Numbered from the stretch's first letter, positions 25,227 to 33,930 are shown. The stretch is DNA of 39,212 bases from Conchiformibius sp. (GCA_030537065.1 JAUNOT010000002.1:1-39212), one strand, 5' to 3'. Notes: generated by a model from the sequence alone, not told the origin. A program made the numbers and translations.

Positions 25227-25928
25227 TCAGGCAGCCAGCTCGTCTGCGGTAATGCCTTCAGGCAGCAGCGCCAGCACCACCATATCGCGCGGGCCGTGTG
25301 CGCCGTAGGCAAGGGTCAGTTGGATGTCGGCGGTTTTGGAAGGACCCGACACCAGCACCACATTGGTGGGCATGGCATCGGCCATCTTTTCGCCGTGCAT
25401 GGCGCTGTAAAAGTCGTCATACATTTTGGCGGCGTCAAACAGGCAGATATGCACCGGCGGCACCAGGCTTTGACTGCGCGGCTCTTCGGGCGTGGGAAAC
25501 AGCATCAGTGTACCGGTTTGGGCGATGCCGCAGCGCACAGCGGTAAAACCGGCGTCAATGCCGTTAAAAAACTCGTCTTTCCAGTCTTCAATCGGGCGGT
25601 CAAAACTTTTTACCGCCACTTCGGACGCAGCTGCCTGAAACGCCGCCGCCGCCTGTTGGCCGTGTTCGGTTTTTAAGGGCAGCAAAACGGTTTTCAAACC
25701 TTTTTCGCGTGCCACCGCCAGCAGCGTATCCGTCCAGTTGTCGCGCGTGACCCAGTAAATTTCGGTTTTGACCGCACGCATGGTTTTGGCCCAATGACGC
25801 AGGCGTTCCGCGGGGCTATCCCATTGCGGACGCATTTCGCGGTAGTAATCGGCGGTGTCCGGCTCGCGCATCGGCGAAGCGGCGGCCTGTTTCAGTTTTT
25901 GCAGGATGTTGTAACGTGCCGCGCTCAT
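25227..25928 (-). CDS. lutC: Lactate utilization protein LutC
   Basis: LutC (233 residues) is a LUD (DUF162) domain protein. Family segments are TAVRCGIAQTGTLMLFPTPEEPRS (given in parts: RCGIAQTGTLML, TPEEPRSQSLVPPVHICL) and VLVSGPSKTADIQLTLAYGAHGPRDMVV (here VLVSGPSKTADIQLTLAYGA). Its ATG overlaps the lutA stop codon by 4 bases (ATGA at 25925-25928), so translation is coupled. It has no cysteine clusters of its own, as expected for LutC. Confidence 0.95.
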   Translation of the reverse strand: MSAARYNILQKLKQAAASPMREPDTADYYREMRPQWDSPAERLRHWAKTMRAVKTEIYWVTRDNWTDTLLAVAREKGLKTVLLPLKTEHGQQAAAAFQAAASEVAVKSFDRPIEDWKDEFFNGIDAGFTAVRCGIAQTGTLMLFPTPEEPRSQSLVPPVHICLFDAAKMYDDFYSAMHGEKMADAMPTNVVLVSGPSKTADIQLTLAYGAHGPRDMVVLALLPEGITADELAA

Positions 25929-26689
25929 GCGGTTTTTCCTCCGGTGCGTTCAAGCAGAAAAGTAGCGATGTGTTTGGGACGGGGCATGGCCGGTTCGTCT
26001 TTAGCGATTTTGCCGCCGATATTGAGCATGCAGCCGGCATCGGCACTGATGATTTCCACCGCTTCGGTTTCTTTTAATGCCGCCACTTTGTCCGACACCA
26101 TTGCGCCGGAAATAGCGGGATGTTTGACCGCAAACGTGCCGCCGAAGCCGCAGCATTCGCTTTCGTGGCCGTGTACCACGCGTTCCACATTGGCCAGTTT
26201 GTCCACCAACGCCCAGCCCGACAGGTGGACGTTCATTTCGCGGCGGGCGGAACAAGACGTGTGCACCGCCACTTTAACCGGCGCGCCGGTATCCTGCGGC
26301 GTATAGCCGATGTCCAGCAGAAAATTGGTCAGCTCCACCACCCGTTGTGCCAACTCTTCGGCGCGGGCTGCCTGCGGCGTACCGGCAAACAGTTGCGGCC
26401 AATGGTGTTTCATCATGCCGCCGCAAGAACCGGACGGGACGACAATCGGCCAAGGTTCGGGAAACAGCTCCAGTTGGGCAGATGCCACCGTACGGGCATC
26501 GTCGGGGTGACCGGAAGAAAAGGCGGGCTGGCCGCAGCAGGTTTGCGCCATCGGATAGTGGACGCGGATGCCCTGTTGTTCCAACAGGCTCACCGCATCC
26601 ATGCCCGCTTCGGGCATAAACATATCCAGCAGGCAGGTGCCGAAAAAATAAACGTCGGCAGGTTTGGCAGAAGGTTCGGCGTGGTTCAT
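25925..26689 (-). CDS. lutA: Lactate utilization protein LutA, CCG-domain iron-sulfur subunit
   Basis: LutA (254 residues) is the CCG-motif subunit, related to GlcF/heterodisulfide reductase proteins. Two cysteine motifs are present: TCCGQPAFSSGHP near residue 60 and ECCGFGGTFAVKHP near 190, with PSGSCGGMM and HTSCSARREM between. The frame is open to 26785, but the first 32 codons lack family resemblance. ATG 26689 (MNHAEPSAK) is preferred, although its Shine-Dalgarno (GGAAA) is weak. It is the first gene of lutA-lutC-lutB. No FadR/LutR-type regulator is adjacent. Confidence 0.93.
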   Translation of the reverse strand: MNHAEPSAKPADVYFFGTCLLDMFMPEAGMDAVSLLEQQGIRVHYPMAQTCCGQPAFSSGHPDDARTVASAQLELFPEPWPIVVPSGSCGGMMKHHWPQLFAGTPQAARAEELAQRVVELTNFLLDIGYTPQDTGAPVKVAVHTSCSARREMNVHLSGWALVDKLANVERVVHGHESECCGFGGTFAVKHPAISGAMVSDKVAALKETEAVEIISADAGCMLNIGGKIAKDEPAMPRPKHIATFLLERTGGKTA

Positions 26690-27038
26690 GGTGTCGGTTT
26701 TCCGTATATTTTTATGACCGCATTCCGTTCGGAATGTGGAAGATTGACGCCGCAGACGGTAAAATAATTGGTTTTTGCAGCGCATAGGGCGAAAACATAA
26801 GTAATTGCCTGTAATCCGTCAAGTGCCGATTATACGGAATCTGCGCCGTATCTGCCCGTTTTTGCCGCAGCATATGGGTAAACCGATAGAAAATACCTGT
26901 CTTTTTCAGGCAGCCTGAACGGTTTTTCCTGCTGTAAAATCAGGTAAACGCGGGCAAAGCGCCCGTAAAGCACACACCGCTGCTTTTTTCCTTTAGAATA
27001 CTGCCCCAGTTTAAAAATATTTTTCGGAGAACACGCCC
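26690..27038. promoter_or_regulatory. 349-bp divergent intergenic region between lutA and the flavoprotein gene
   Basis: No gene is seen. It holds a short inverted repeat, CATTCC-GTTC-GGAATG (26721-26736), 32 bp upstream of the lutA start and well placed as an operator. A perfect DUS lies at 26905-26916. For the plus-strand gene there is a -10-like TAGAAT (26994-26999) and a GGAG Shine-Dalgarno (27026-27029). The 26721 repeat is the best candidate for lactate-responsive control, but no regulator is evident here. Confidence 0.4.
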
Positions 27039-28112
27039 ATGAGCGCACCGTCTTTAATAGAACGATTCAACTTGCGCCTGCCCGTCGTACAGGCCCCGAT
27101 GGCAGGCGGGGTGACCACGCCCGAGCTGGTGTCGGAAGTGTGCAAGGCCGGCGCGTTGGGCTTTATCGGAGCGGGTCTGATGCCGCCGCAAACCATTGCC
27201 GAACACGCTGCCGCCATCCGTCAGCGTACCGACAAGCCTTTCGGCATCAACCTGTTTGTACAATATTTCCGCGAACCGCCCAACCAGATTGCCGACCCGA
27301 TTCCGCGCTGGCTGGCCGATATTTACCATAAACGCGGCCTGCCCCTGCCCAAGCAGCACCAGCCCACACCTTTGTTTGAAGACCAGTTGGATGCAGTTTT
27401 GTCTATTCAGCCTGCGGTGGCGTCATTTGCATTCGGTCTGCTGCGCCCCGAACATATCCGCGCTTTAAAAGAACGGCGTATTGCCATTGTCGGCACGGCC
27501 AACCATGCCGAAGAAGCCAAGCATTGGGAAGACATCGGCGCCGATGCTGTGTGCGTACAGGGCAGCGATGCGGGCGGACACCGTGGCGGTTTTACCGAAC
27601 AATATATTGAGCAGCCGATGGGTTTGCAGCCTTTGATGACGCAATGCCGGCAGAATGTGCGTGTGCCGTTGTGGGCGGCAGGCGGGCTGATGACGGGGCA
27701 GTCTATTGCGGCCGTGCGTAATTTGGGCGCGGAAGCGGCGCAAATGGGAACGGCGTTTTTAAGTACGCGCGAATCGGGTATTCCCCGTGCTTATAAAAAT
27801 GCCCTGCTGGACATCCGCCGCGCCGTTACCGCCCACACCAAATTGTTTTCAGGCAGACCCGGACGGGCATTGGTCAACCGCTTTATCCGTGAAAACATGA
27901 TGTATGAGCAGCATGTTGCCGCCTATCCGCTGCAACGCGCCTATACTGCGCCGCTGCTGGCTTATGCCGAAGAAAACGGCGACCCGGATTATATGGCTTT
28001 GTGGGCCGGACGCGGCGTAGGTTTGTGCCGCGACGTGTCGGTGGCGGAGCTGATGGATATTTTGGAAGAGCAATATAACGAAGCCATCGGCAAAAGCCGT
28101 AGTGAGGGTTAA
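27039..28112 (+). CDS. Nitronate monooxygenase-like FMN oxidoreductase (YrpB/NMO family)
   Basis: This 357-residue FMN TIM-barrel protein is of the nitronate monooxygenase / enoyl-reductase-like family. Features are RLPVVQAPMAGGVTTPELVSEV at the N-terminus (in parts VVQAPMAGG and PELVSEV), GALGFIGAGLMPP, KPFGINLF, GADAVCVQGSDAGGHRGG with the family's QG.EAGGH loop, and PLWAAGGLMTGQSIAAVRNLGA for phosphate binding. In NMOs the His of the GGH loop is catalytic and is present. The substrate may be propionate-3-nitronate, but annotation in this family is broad. GGAG is 9 bases before the ATG. It is convergent with hemA across a bidirectional terminator. Confidence 0.88.
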   Translation: MSAPSLIERFNLRLPVVQAPMAGGVTTPELVSEVCKAGALGFIGAGLMPPQTIAEHAAAIRQRTDKPFGINLFVQYFREPPNQIADPIPRWLADIYHKRGLPLPKQHQPTPLFEDQLDAVLSIQPAVASFAFGLLRPEHIRALKERRIAIVGTANHAEEAKHWEDIGADAVCVQGSDAGGHRGGFTEQYIEQPMGLQPLMTQCRQNVRVPLWAAGGLMTGQSIAAVRNLGAEAAQMGTAFLSTRESGIPRAYKNALLDIRRAVTAHTKLFSGRPGRALVNRFIRENMMYEQHVAAYPLQRAYTAPLLAYAEENGDPDYMALWAGRGVGLCRDVSVAELMDILEEQYNEAIGKSRSEG

Positions 28113-28114
28113 AG

Positions 28115-28150
28115 AAAAATCCCCGTTTCATTGAAAATGGGGATTTTTTA
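28115..28150. terminator. Bidirectional terminator between the NMO-like gene and hemA
   Basis: AAAAATCCCC (28115-28124) pairs with GGGGATTTTT (28139-28148), and an inner TTTC/GAAA stem extends it. An A-run on the left and T-run on the right let it work from both strands between these convergent genes. Confidence 0.92.
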
Positions 28151-28162
28151 AGTTGAGTGGTT

Positions 28163-29440
28163 TTATAGCCGTTCGGCAAAACGTTCTGTTTGCGGATGCT
28201 GTAAGCGGTAAATCTGTGATACCGCATCAATCAGGCTGCCATCTTCACCCACGCCTTTGTTTAATACGCGGGTTGGTGCATGCAGTAATTTGTTGGTTAA
28301 TTGAACCGATAAACGCTCTAAAACTTCTTCCGGTGTCATTCCTTTGGCTAATTGCTTGATGGCATTGTCCAAAACTTGGCGCCGGGCCCGCTCACCCTCA
28401 TTACGCAAAGCGCAAATCAAGGGAACACGCTGACGACTTTTTTGCCAATCGACAAACTCCTCCATTTTTCGCAATACCATTTCTTCAGCCGCAGCTGCAG
28501 CCTCACGCCGCGCCTCTTTGCCACTTTGTACAACAGCCACAATATCATCTACCGTATACAAGTGCACCCCGTCAATTTCTGCGGCCTGCGGTTCGATATC
28601 ACGGGGTACGGCCAAATCCAGCAAAAACATTTTACGATGGTTGCGTTGCACCATCGCGGTTTCCAGCATACCCTTACCGACAATCGGCAGAGGCGCGGCA
28701 GTGGACGATACCACCACATCATATTCCGCCAAAATATGCGGCAAATCACCAAGCAAACAAGTTTCTGTTTGACCCGGCAGGCCTTCACATAAGGCTTGTG
28801 CGCGGCTCAAGGTGCGGTTGGCAACAGTAATTTTCTTTGGTTCGGCAGAAGCAAAATAGGTGGCCACCAGTTCAATCATTTCACCAGCACCAATCAGTAA
28901 AATATTGAGCCCTTTTAAACTGCCTAATAAATTTTCTGCCATCTTCAAACCAGCAGATGCCATGGAAACGGTATTATCGCCTACACTGGTAACGGTGCGT
29001 ACTTCTTTTGCTGTGGCAAAGGTTTTTTGGAATAAACCGTTTAACCAGGTTCCCATCGTTCCCTGTGTGCGTGCCGTATGCACCGCATCCTTCATTTGCC
29101 CTAAAATTTGGGTTTCCCCCAACACCATGCTGTCCAAACCGCAAGAAACACGAAAAGCATGACGGATGGTTTCACTGCAACCATGTGTATACAGATAAGG
29201 GCTGATTTCTGTCACAGGGATATGGTGATAATCCGCCCACCACTGGATAATGTCGACACCATTGCCGACACAATACAGCTCCGTACGGTTGCAGGTAGAC
29301 AAAATCATGGCCTCTGCCGCAGCATTTTGTTGAAGGGATTGCAGGGCTTCAGGCAGGGCGGCGGCGGTAAATGCCAGTTGCTCGCGTATGGCAAGCGGGG
29401 CGGTTTGATGATTCAAACCGATAATGGTTAATTGCATCAT
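28163..29440 (-). CDS. hemA: Glutamyl-tRNA reductase
   Basis: HemA (425 residues) reduces glutamyl-tRNA to glutamate-1-semialdehyde, the committed step of C5-pathway haem synthesis. The catalytic Cys50 is in LSTCNRTELYCV. The N-terminal GLNHQTAPLAIRE, VLGETQILGQMKDA, the NADPH-binding domain (ILLIGAGEMIELVATYF, VANRTLSRAQAL) and the C-terminal dimerisation helices are all present. Two adjacent ATGs (29440 and 29437) could start it; the Shine-Dalgarno is poor. An extended -10 promoter (29479-29487) lies 39-47 bp upstream, after the tRNA-Phe terminator, so hemA has its own transcript. Confidence 0.97.
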   Translation of the reverse strand: MMQLTIIGLNHQTAPLAIREQLAFTAAALPEALQSLQQNAAAEAMILSTCNRTELYCVGNGVDIIQWWADYHHIPVTEISPYLYTHGCSETIRHAFRVSCGLDSMVLGETQILGQMKDAVHTARTQGTMGTWLNGLFQKTFATAKEVRTVTSVGDNTVSMASAGLKMAENLLGSLKGLNILLIGAGEMIELVATYFASAEPKKITVANRTLSRAQALCEGLPGQTETCLLGDLPHILAEYDVVVSSTAAPLPIVGKGMLETAMVQRNHRKMFLLDLAVPRDIEPQAAEIDGVHLYTVDDIVAVVQSGKEARREAAAAAEEMVLRKMEEFVDWQKSRQRVPLICALRNEGERARRQVLDNAIKQLAKGMTPEEVLERLSVQLTNKLLHAPTRVLNKGVGEDGSLIDAVSQIYRLQHPQTERFAERL

Positions 29441-29478
29441 AATAATTGGTTTGCGTTCAAAATATAATTATGCTTCGG

Positions 29479-29487
29479 ATTATAACA
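29479..29487 (-). promoter_or_regulatory. Extended -10 promoter of hemA
   Basis: On the minus strand TGTTATAAT fits the extended -10 consensus TGnTATAAT exactly. No strong -35 box is seen, which is usual for extended -10 promoters. It lies 39 bp before the hemA start. Confidence 0.6.
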
Positions 29488-29556
29488 AAGAATTATCCAA
29501 AGTTCTTGACTGTAAATGACAAATATTATCAAATTAGCTTTCAGACAGCCTGAAAA

Positions 29557-29589
29557 TGAAAAAACCCGAGTTGTTAATAAACTCGGGTT
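29557..29589 (-). terminator. Rho-independent terminator of tRNA-Phe
   Basis: AACCCGAGTT (29563-29572) and AACTCGGGTT (29580-29589) form a perfect 10-bp stem with a 7-base loop. On the minus strand TTTTTT follows. It begins 9 bp after the tRNA 3' end. Confidence 0.93.
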
Positions 29590-29597
29590 AATCAAAC

Positions 29598-29673
<76 letters not shown>

Positions 29674-29688
29674 AGAATTAAGTTGACT

Positions 29689-29717
29689 ATTAAACCAGAA
29701 TAGAGCATCTTTGACAA
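29689..29717 (-). promoter_or_regulatory. Promoter of tRNA-Phe
   Basis: On the minus strand, TTGTCA (29712-29717) and TTTAAT (29689-29694) are spaced by exactly 17 bp, 16 bp upstream of the tRNA 5' end. This is a good sigma-70 promoter. Confidence 0.8.
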
Positions 29718-29928
29718 GTATTTTGTGTGTTTTTGATACAACCAACGATTTTCTAATCGGTGCGATTAAATTTATATATATTTAAAGCAGTTGCACACTC
29801 TTAATTTTAAGTTTAGATTTTAAAAATAAAGTCTTATAAAAATCATTCGCTTGAACCAGCTTTCTACCATTGAAATTTTGAAGCGGTGGCATAGCAATCA
29901 TGCTAAAAGCGAAAATTCTTTCGTCCGG

Positions 29929-29957
29929 CTGCATGGCGGCCTAAAAAGTGATAGAAT
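29929..29957 (+). promoter_or_regulatory. Likely promoter of the FimV-like/GTPase operon
   Basis: An extended -10 element, TGATAGAAT (TG 29949-29950, hexamer 29952-29957), has a weak -35 (CTGCAT, 29929-29934) at 17 bp. The 410-bp gap between tRNA-Phe and the operon otherwise holds an AT-rich tract, a small palindrome GCAT-AGCAATC-ATGC near 29889, and a 17-codon ORF (30043-30096) that overlaps the first gene's start. Confidence 0.45.
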
Positions 29958-30083
29958 ATAAACTATTTTGAATTTTGTAAAACCGTTATGGCTTGCGATA
30001 TCAGGCGGCGGTAATCAAATTTAAATCCGGATGGAAACAGACATGATGGTGTTTTTAGATTATATGCAAAACCAGGAGCAGCA

Positions 30084-31556
30084 ATGGACATTTTAGATCC
30101 CGTAATATTGGGAAGTGTTGGCGGCGGTGTGCTGCTGCTTGTTCTTCTGATTGTTGTACTAAAGAAAAAACAACAAAGTCAAAGTGAAGAAGACAACAAG
30201 CCATCTTCTCACAAGGGCACGGCACACCAAAAAGAAAAAACACAAGCATCCAAGAAAAAAACTGCTGAAGAAGCTGTTGATAGTGAAGAAGCCGGTGACG
30301 AAGAAGCAGAAAGTGATGATGGCGATTGGAACTGGAGTACTCCTGCCGCAGCTACAGCCGTAGATGACACCAAGGTTTCAGTTCAAGATGTAGATACACT
30401 GACCGAATTTAATGTGTATAAACAATTCGGTTATGTGGATAAGGCTGCAGAGTCTTTGGCCGTCTACCTGAAAAACCATCCTGAGAAAGCCGATAAGCGT
30501 TTAGTCGGCGAGCTGGCTGATTTATGGTTGGAAGCAAAGAAAGTTGATGAACTTTCCGAAACATTAAACCAATATATCGATTTATTCTCTACTGAAGAAA
30601 TTACCGAATATATTAAACAAGGTTTGGCAGTAGATGAAAATCATCTTGGTTTGCGCGTATTGGCCGAAGCCCGATTGGGTTGGACAGTCAAACAAACCGA
30701 GCAAGAGATTGAGCAATCCGATGACAGTCAATCTGCAGCAGAAAGTTCTGGTGCTAAGGCTGCTGAAAATCAAGATGAAAAGCAAAAAGTACGTTACGAT
30801 TTAGTTATCGGTGAAGCTTCTTTGAGCGGCTTGAGCAATGAAGAAAAAAGTACGGTTTTGGCATTTATGGAACCGGAAAAAAGTACCAAATTATTAAGAG
30901 GTTTAATGGCCTATGAAATGGCCAGCCGTTATCTGAATCGTGCAATCCGTACAGCCGGAAAACCTGCCGCCTATTTAATTGATGCATTAACCCTTGACTT
31001 TAAAGCAAAGAATTTAAAAAACTTTGCCGAGCATCTTTGGAATCTTTACTATACATTGGGACAAGGCGGCCGTCAGGTTAAAGAGCGGATGTTGGGTCTA
31101 GGGTATAGCTTGGGTGAGCATCCCTTATTTGGCATTTTGGAAGCTAATCAAAATGATGCCTCTATTCTTCGCAAAGTTGGCATTAAACTTGGCTATATTG
31201 AAATTAGTGCGGCAATGAAAAAAAGCCGTTATAAAAATCTGGTCAATGAAATTGTTGATGAAGATACCGAGCCTAAAACACCAACCGAACGGATTTTGAA
31301 AGAGGCAGAGTTCTTATTGATGTACGGCCAATTGGATCAATCCATGGATATGCTCGAACAGGCAATTAAAGAGTATCCGAATGAATCCCAACTCTATATT
31401 ACCTTGTTTGATTTGTATGAACGTGCGGAAGAGTGGGGGCGTTTGGGCGAGCTGTTGAAAACATTGCGTACGCAAATCCAATCGCTGCCTGAAGAAGTGG
31501 TGTTGGCAATGAGCCAGTTACTGCAGCGTTTTAATAATGGTTCATTTGGACGTTAA
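30084..31556 (+). CDS. FimV-like membrane protein with TPR-like repeats
   Basis: This 490-residue protein has one N-terminal membrane segment (about 8-26, VILGSVGGGVLLLVLLIVVL) and a basic, then highly acidic, low-complexity linker (27-85). The soluble helical part (about 105-490) opens with LTEFNVYKQFGYVDKAAESLAVYLKNHP, the layout of the FimV/TspA cytoplasmic domain (L.E..VY..YG..D.A...L). TPR-like helices recur at the C-terminus (MYGQLDQSMDMLEQAIKEYPNE). FimV proteins are polar scaffolds that control type IV pili. This one lacks the periplasmic LysM half and is much shorter than TspA. AGGAG stands 6 bases before ATG 30084. It is the first gene of a five-gene operon, with 3 bp to the next. 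Confidence 0.85.
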   Translation: MDILDPVILGSVGGGVLLLVLLIVVLKKKQQSQSEEDNKPSSHKGTAHQKEKTQASKKKTAEEAVDSEEAGDEEAESDDGDWNWSTPAAATAVDDTKVSVQDVDTLTEFNVYKQFGYVDKAAESLAVYLKNHPEKADKRLVGELADLWLEAKKVDELSETLNQYIDLFSTEEITEYIKQGLAVDENHLGLRVLAEARLGWTVKQTEQEIEQSDDSQSAAESSGAKAAENQDEKQKVRYDLVIGEASLSGLSNEEKSTVLAFMEPEKSTKLLRGLMAYEMASRYLNRAIRTAGKPAAYLIDALTLDFKAKNLKNFAEHLWNLYYTLGQGGRQVKERMLGLGYSLGEHPLFGILEANQNDASILRKVGIKLGYIEISAAMKKSRYKNLVNEIVDEDTEPKTPTERILKEAEFLLMYGQLDQSMDMLEQAIKEYPNESQLYITLFDLYERAEEWGRLGELLKTLRTQIQSLPEEVVLAMSQLLQRFNNGSFGR

Positions 31557-31559
31557 GTT

Positions 31560-32693
31560 ATGAATAACAGTATCCCGCAAGTAAAAACAGTCAAGCTGTT
31601 GTTTGTGGCTATGGATGAGCAACAACAGGCTATGTTCAGGATGGCATTTAGAATGCATAGCACGACAACCTATCAGGTTATCGGTGCAGATGATATGATA
31701 AATGAACGGCCGGAAATGGTTATTGTTGACGGTGACAGTCCTATGGGCGCAGCACTTTGGCAAAAGGCAAAAACCGACTATCCAAAAAGTGTGGTGGTAT
31801 TTTTCTCCAAAAATCCGCCAATGATTACAGCCCCTTATCTATCCAAGCCAATTAAGTTTGATACACTGTTCTTAAGCTTACGCAACTTACTACAAGGTAA
31901 TGGTGTAAGGGTTGCACATCCGGGTGGTGCAATACACAATCCTGCAGCAGCGCAACAGCAAATTAATCAGGCAGATGCACGCACGACAGGTAAAACACGC
32001 CAACGTGCTGCAGAAATGATTATTCCGCGATTTGATCCGCGTAGAGGTTTGTTGGGCAGATTTAGAGATTTGCTTAATCAGAGTAAAGATACCGTCATAG
32101 TCTTTAATGAAAAACCGGTTTTGGCTGTTTTCCCCTCATCACAACGTGTATGGGTGCCGGATGCAAAACTGTTAGAAACCTTATGCCGTCAGGATCAACC
32201 CAATATACGTGTTAAAGTCATTTCGGAAAGCAGCCAGATTCAAGAACGGGCGAATGCTACCGTGTTGTCTTGTATGTGGCAGGTAGCAGTATGGACAGCC
32301 AGCGGACGTTTGGTTCATCCCCTGACCCCTAACACAATGTTCCGTTTAAAACAATGGCCCAATTTAACCCGTTTGGCGCCTCTGCCGGAATCCATGAGAT
32401 TGTCAGCATTCCTGACCAAAACCACGGTTAATCTGAATATGCTGTATAAAATGATGCCATTGGAAATGGCAGACATTTTAAATTATATTGCAGCGACTTA
32501 CTTGACGGATTATTTGACCGTGAGCAAAGACACGCCATCAAATGCAGCCGTAACGACATCTGTTAAATCCGTTGCAGACGGTATGACACGTCAACAATCT
32601 TCTGATTATGACGATGAAGACGAGATAGAAGATGACAAACCGAAGAAAGTCGGATTACTTGGCCGTCTGATGAAAAAATTACTCAGCAAATAA
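31560..32693 (+). CDS. Receiver-like protein with amphipathic C-terminus, unknown function
   Basis: Not assigned to a named family. The first about 110 residues look like a response-regulator receiver fold: beta-1 VKLLFVAMDE with acidic D19/E20, beta-3 EMVIVDGDSP with Asp57 where the phospho-acceptor sits, beta-4 SVVVFFS and beta-5 YLSKPI with Lys96-Pro97. A linker follows, then a second domain (about 150-330) and an acidic stretch (YDDEDEIEDD). The motif GLLGRF..LL (about 163) recurs as GLLGRL...LL at the extreme C-terminus (KKVGLLGRLMKKLLSK), an amphipathic basic helix that might bind membrane. It is second in the operon, 18 bp before the GTPase gene. Confidence 0.8.
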   Translation: MNNSIPQVKTVKLLFVAMDEQQQAMFRMAFRMHSTTTYQVIGADDMINERPEMVIVDGDSPMGAALWQKAKTDYPKSVVVFFSKNPPMITAPYLSKPIKFDTLFLSLRNLLQGNGVRVAHPGGAIHNPAAAQQQINQADARTTGKTRQRAAEMIIPRFDPRRGLLGRFRDLLNQSKDTVIVFNEKPVLAVFPSSQRVWVPDAKLLETLCRQDQPNIRVKVISESSQIQERANATVLSCMWQVAVWTASGRLVHPLTPNTMFRLKQWPNLTRLAPLPESMRLSAFLTKTTVNLNMLYKMMPLEMADILNYIAATYLTDYLTVSKDTPSNAAVTTSVKSVADGMTRQQSSDYDDEDEIEDDKPKKVGLLGRLMKKLLSK

Positions 32694-32711
32694 ATTGAAG
32701 GCATCAGAATT

Positions 32712-33251
32712 ATGTTGGTAGAAAATAAAATTATTTTTACAGGGCCGGTTGGCGTGGGAAAAACCACAGCTATTGCCGCTTTGTCTGACGAACCGCCGAT
32801 TCAGACAGATGCCAGCGCATCAGATATGACGGCCGTTCGCAAAGGTTATACGACGGTAGCAATGGACTATGGCCTGATCCAATTAGATGAAAATACGAAA
32901 GTTCATCTGTATGGAACACCCGGGCAAGAGCGTTTTGATTTTATGTGGGACATCCTGAGCCAGGGCAGTATGGGATTAGTCTTGCTTTTAGATAATACCC
33001 GTGCTAACCCACTTAAGGATTTAAAATTCTTTTTGGATTCGTTTGCCGACTTGCTTAAAACCGCGCCTGTGGTTATCGGTGTGACTAAGATGGATATTCG
33101 GGCTGTGCCTGGTATTGATGTTTATCAGAAATATCTGACCCAACACGGTATCATTGCCCCCATTTTTGAAGTAGATGCCCGCAACGAAGATGATGTCAAA
33201 CAACTGGTAACAGCTATGCTGTTTCAAATTGACCCCGGTTTAGAGGTATAA
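32712..33251 (+). CDS. Ras-like small GTPase (MglA/CvnD-like, COG2229-type)
   Basis: This 179-residue protein is almost only a G domain. P-loop GPVGVGKT is at 11-18, with a switch I Thr near 47-48 (GYTTVAMDYG), G3 GTPGQERF at 68-75 and the guanine-specificity motif TKMD at 125-128. The G5-like EVDARN is near 153-158. Small GTPases of this group are usually encoded beside roadblock/LC7 proteins that act as their GAPs or partners, as in Myxococcus MglA-MglB and the Streptomyces conservons. A roadblock gene lies two genes downstream. Cell polarity or pilus control through the FimV-like protein is a reasonable role, by inference. Confidence 0.88.
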   Translation: MLVENKIIFTGPVGVGKTTAIAALSDEPPIQTDASASDMTAVRKGYTTVAMDYGLIQLDENTKVHLYGTPGQERFDFMWDILSQGSMGLVLLLDNTRANPLKDLKFFLDSFADLLKTAPVVIGVTKMDIRAVPGIDVYQKYLTQHGIIAPIFEVDARNEDDVKQLVTAMLFQIDPGLEV

Positions 33252-33253
33252 CA

Positions 33254-33910
33254 ATGGATTCTAATTCTACCCTGTCCTTACAAGCTAACCTGTATCCGCA
33301 TATTACGGCTGCTGGAGCGTTTTATGCCGTAACCAATAAACATGGCAGCGCCAGCCGAACATTATTGAGTAATATTCTGCAAGCCAACGGTGAACCGATG
33401 ACTCAGGCCAAGTTATTGGAATGGGCGGAAACAACAGATTTGGATGCCGCATTAAATCTGTTATACCGTATGCAGCGTTTGGAATTTGTTTATGGTGATG
33501 AAGCACCTGCAAAAATGCCTGTGGTGAATGATACGACTTTGGCAAAAATTTTGCCGATGCTGTCTGAAAGCCAAAAAGCCTTACTCATTGACCAAGATGG
33601 TTTTTATTTTGCTAACTCGGGCTTCAACCATGAGGCGGCTGAGGAAGTGGCTATTTTGGCAAGTGAAGCTGTCCGTTTATCGGAGCGGCATGCATTGTTG
33701 ATTAAAAACAATCTGAATATTTACCAAAATGCTTGGGGTATATGTGATCCGGCCGGACAAAGCGAGTTAACATTCTTTCCTATTTATATCAATGATTTGC
33801 GATTTATCTTAGTAATTGGTGGTACTCCTTTGCTGCACAAGGATATTTTTGTATCCCTTGTATATACCCTGTATCGGAATAATTCGATTGGTTCGGCAAA
33901 TGCCTCTTAA
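33254..33910 (+). CDS. Unknown protein, possible winged-helix plus roadblock-like domain
   Basis: The family is not recognised. In the N-terminal half, residues of about 30-80 (LLSNILQANGEPMTQAKLLEWA, then LNLLYRMQRLEFVYGD) read like a winged-helix fold. The C-terminal half (about 105-215) starts KALLIDQDGFYFANSGF and continues with helices containing AEEVAILASEAVRLSERH. It ends with beta-strands ELTFFPIYINDLRFILVIGG and a final helix. That order and the xxIDxDGxxxAxxG signature look like roadblock/LC7 domains, similar to the next gene's product. It starts 2 bp after the GTPase stop, so coupled translation and direct partnership with the GTPase are likely. Confidence 0.75.
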   Translation: MDSNSTLSLQANLYPHITAAGAFYAVTNKHGSASRTLLSNILQANGEPMTQAKLLEWAETTDLDAALNLLYRMQRLEFVYGDEAPAKMPVVNDTTLAKILPMLSESQKALLIDQDGFYFANSGFNHEAAEEVAILASEAVRLSERHALLIKNNLNIYQNAWGICDPAGQSELTFFPIYINDLRFILVIGGTPLLHKDIFVSLVYTLYRNNSIGSANAS

Positions 33911-33930
33911 TTATTGATTGGAAAAGAAAA

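Noticed and set aside
24342-25676. 444-residue plus-strand ORF
   Set aside because: It is entirely antisense to lutB and lutC, whose iron-sulfur motifs and start overlap are convincing. It has no recognisable domain and a composition typical of a GC-rich shadow frame.
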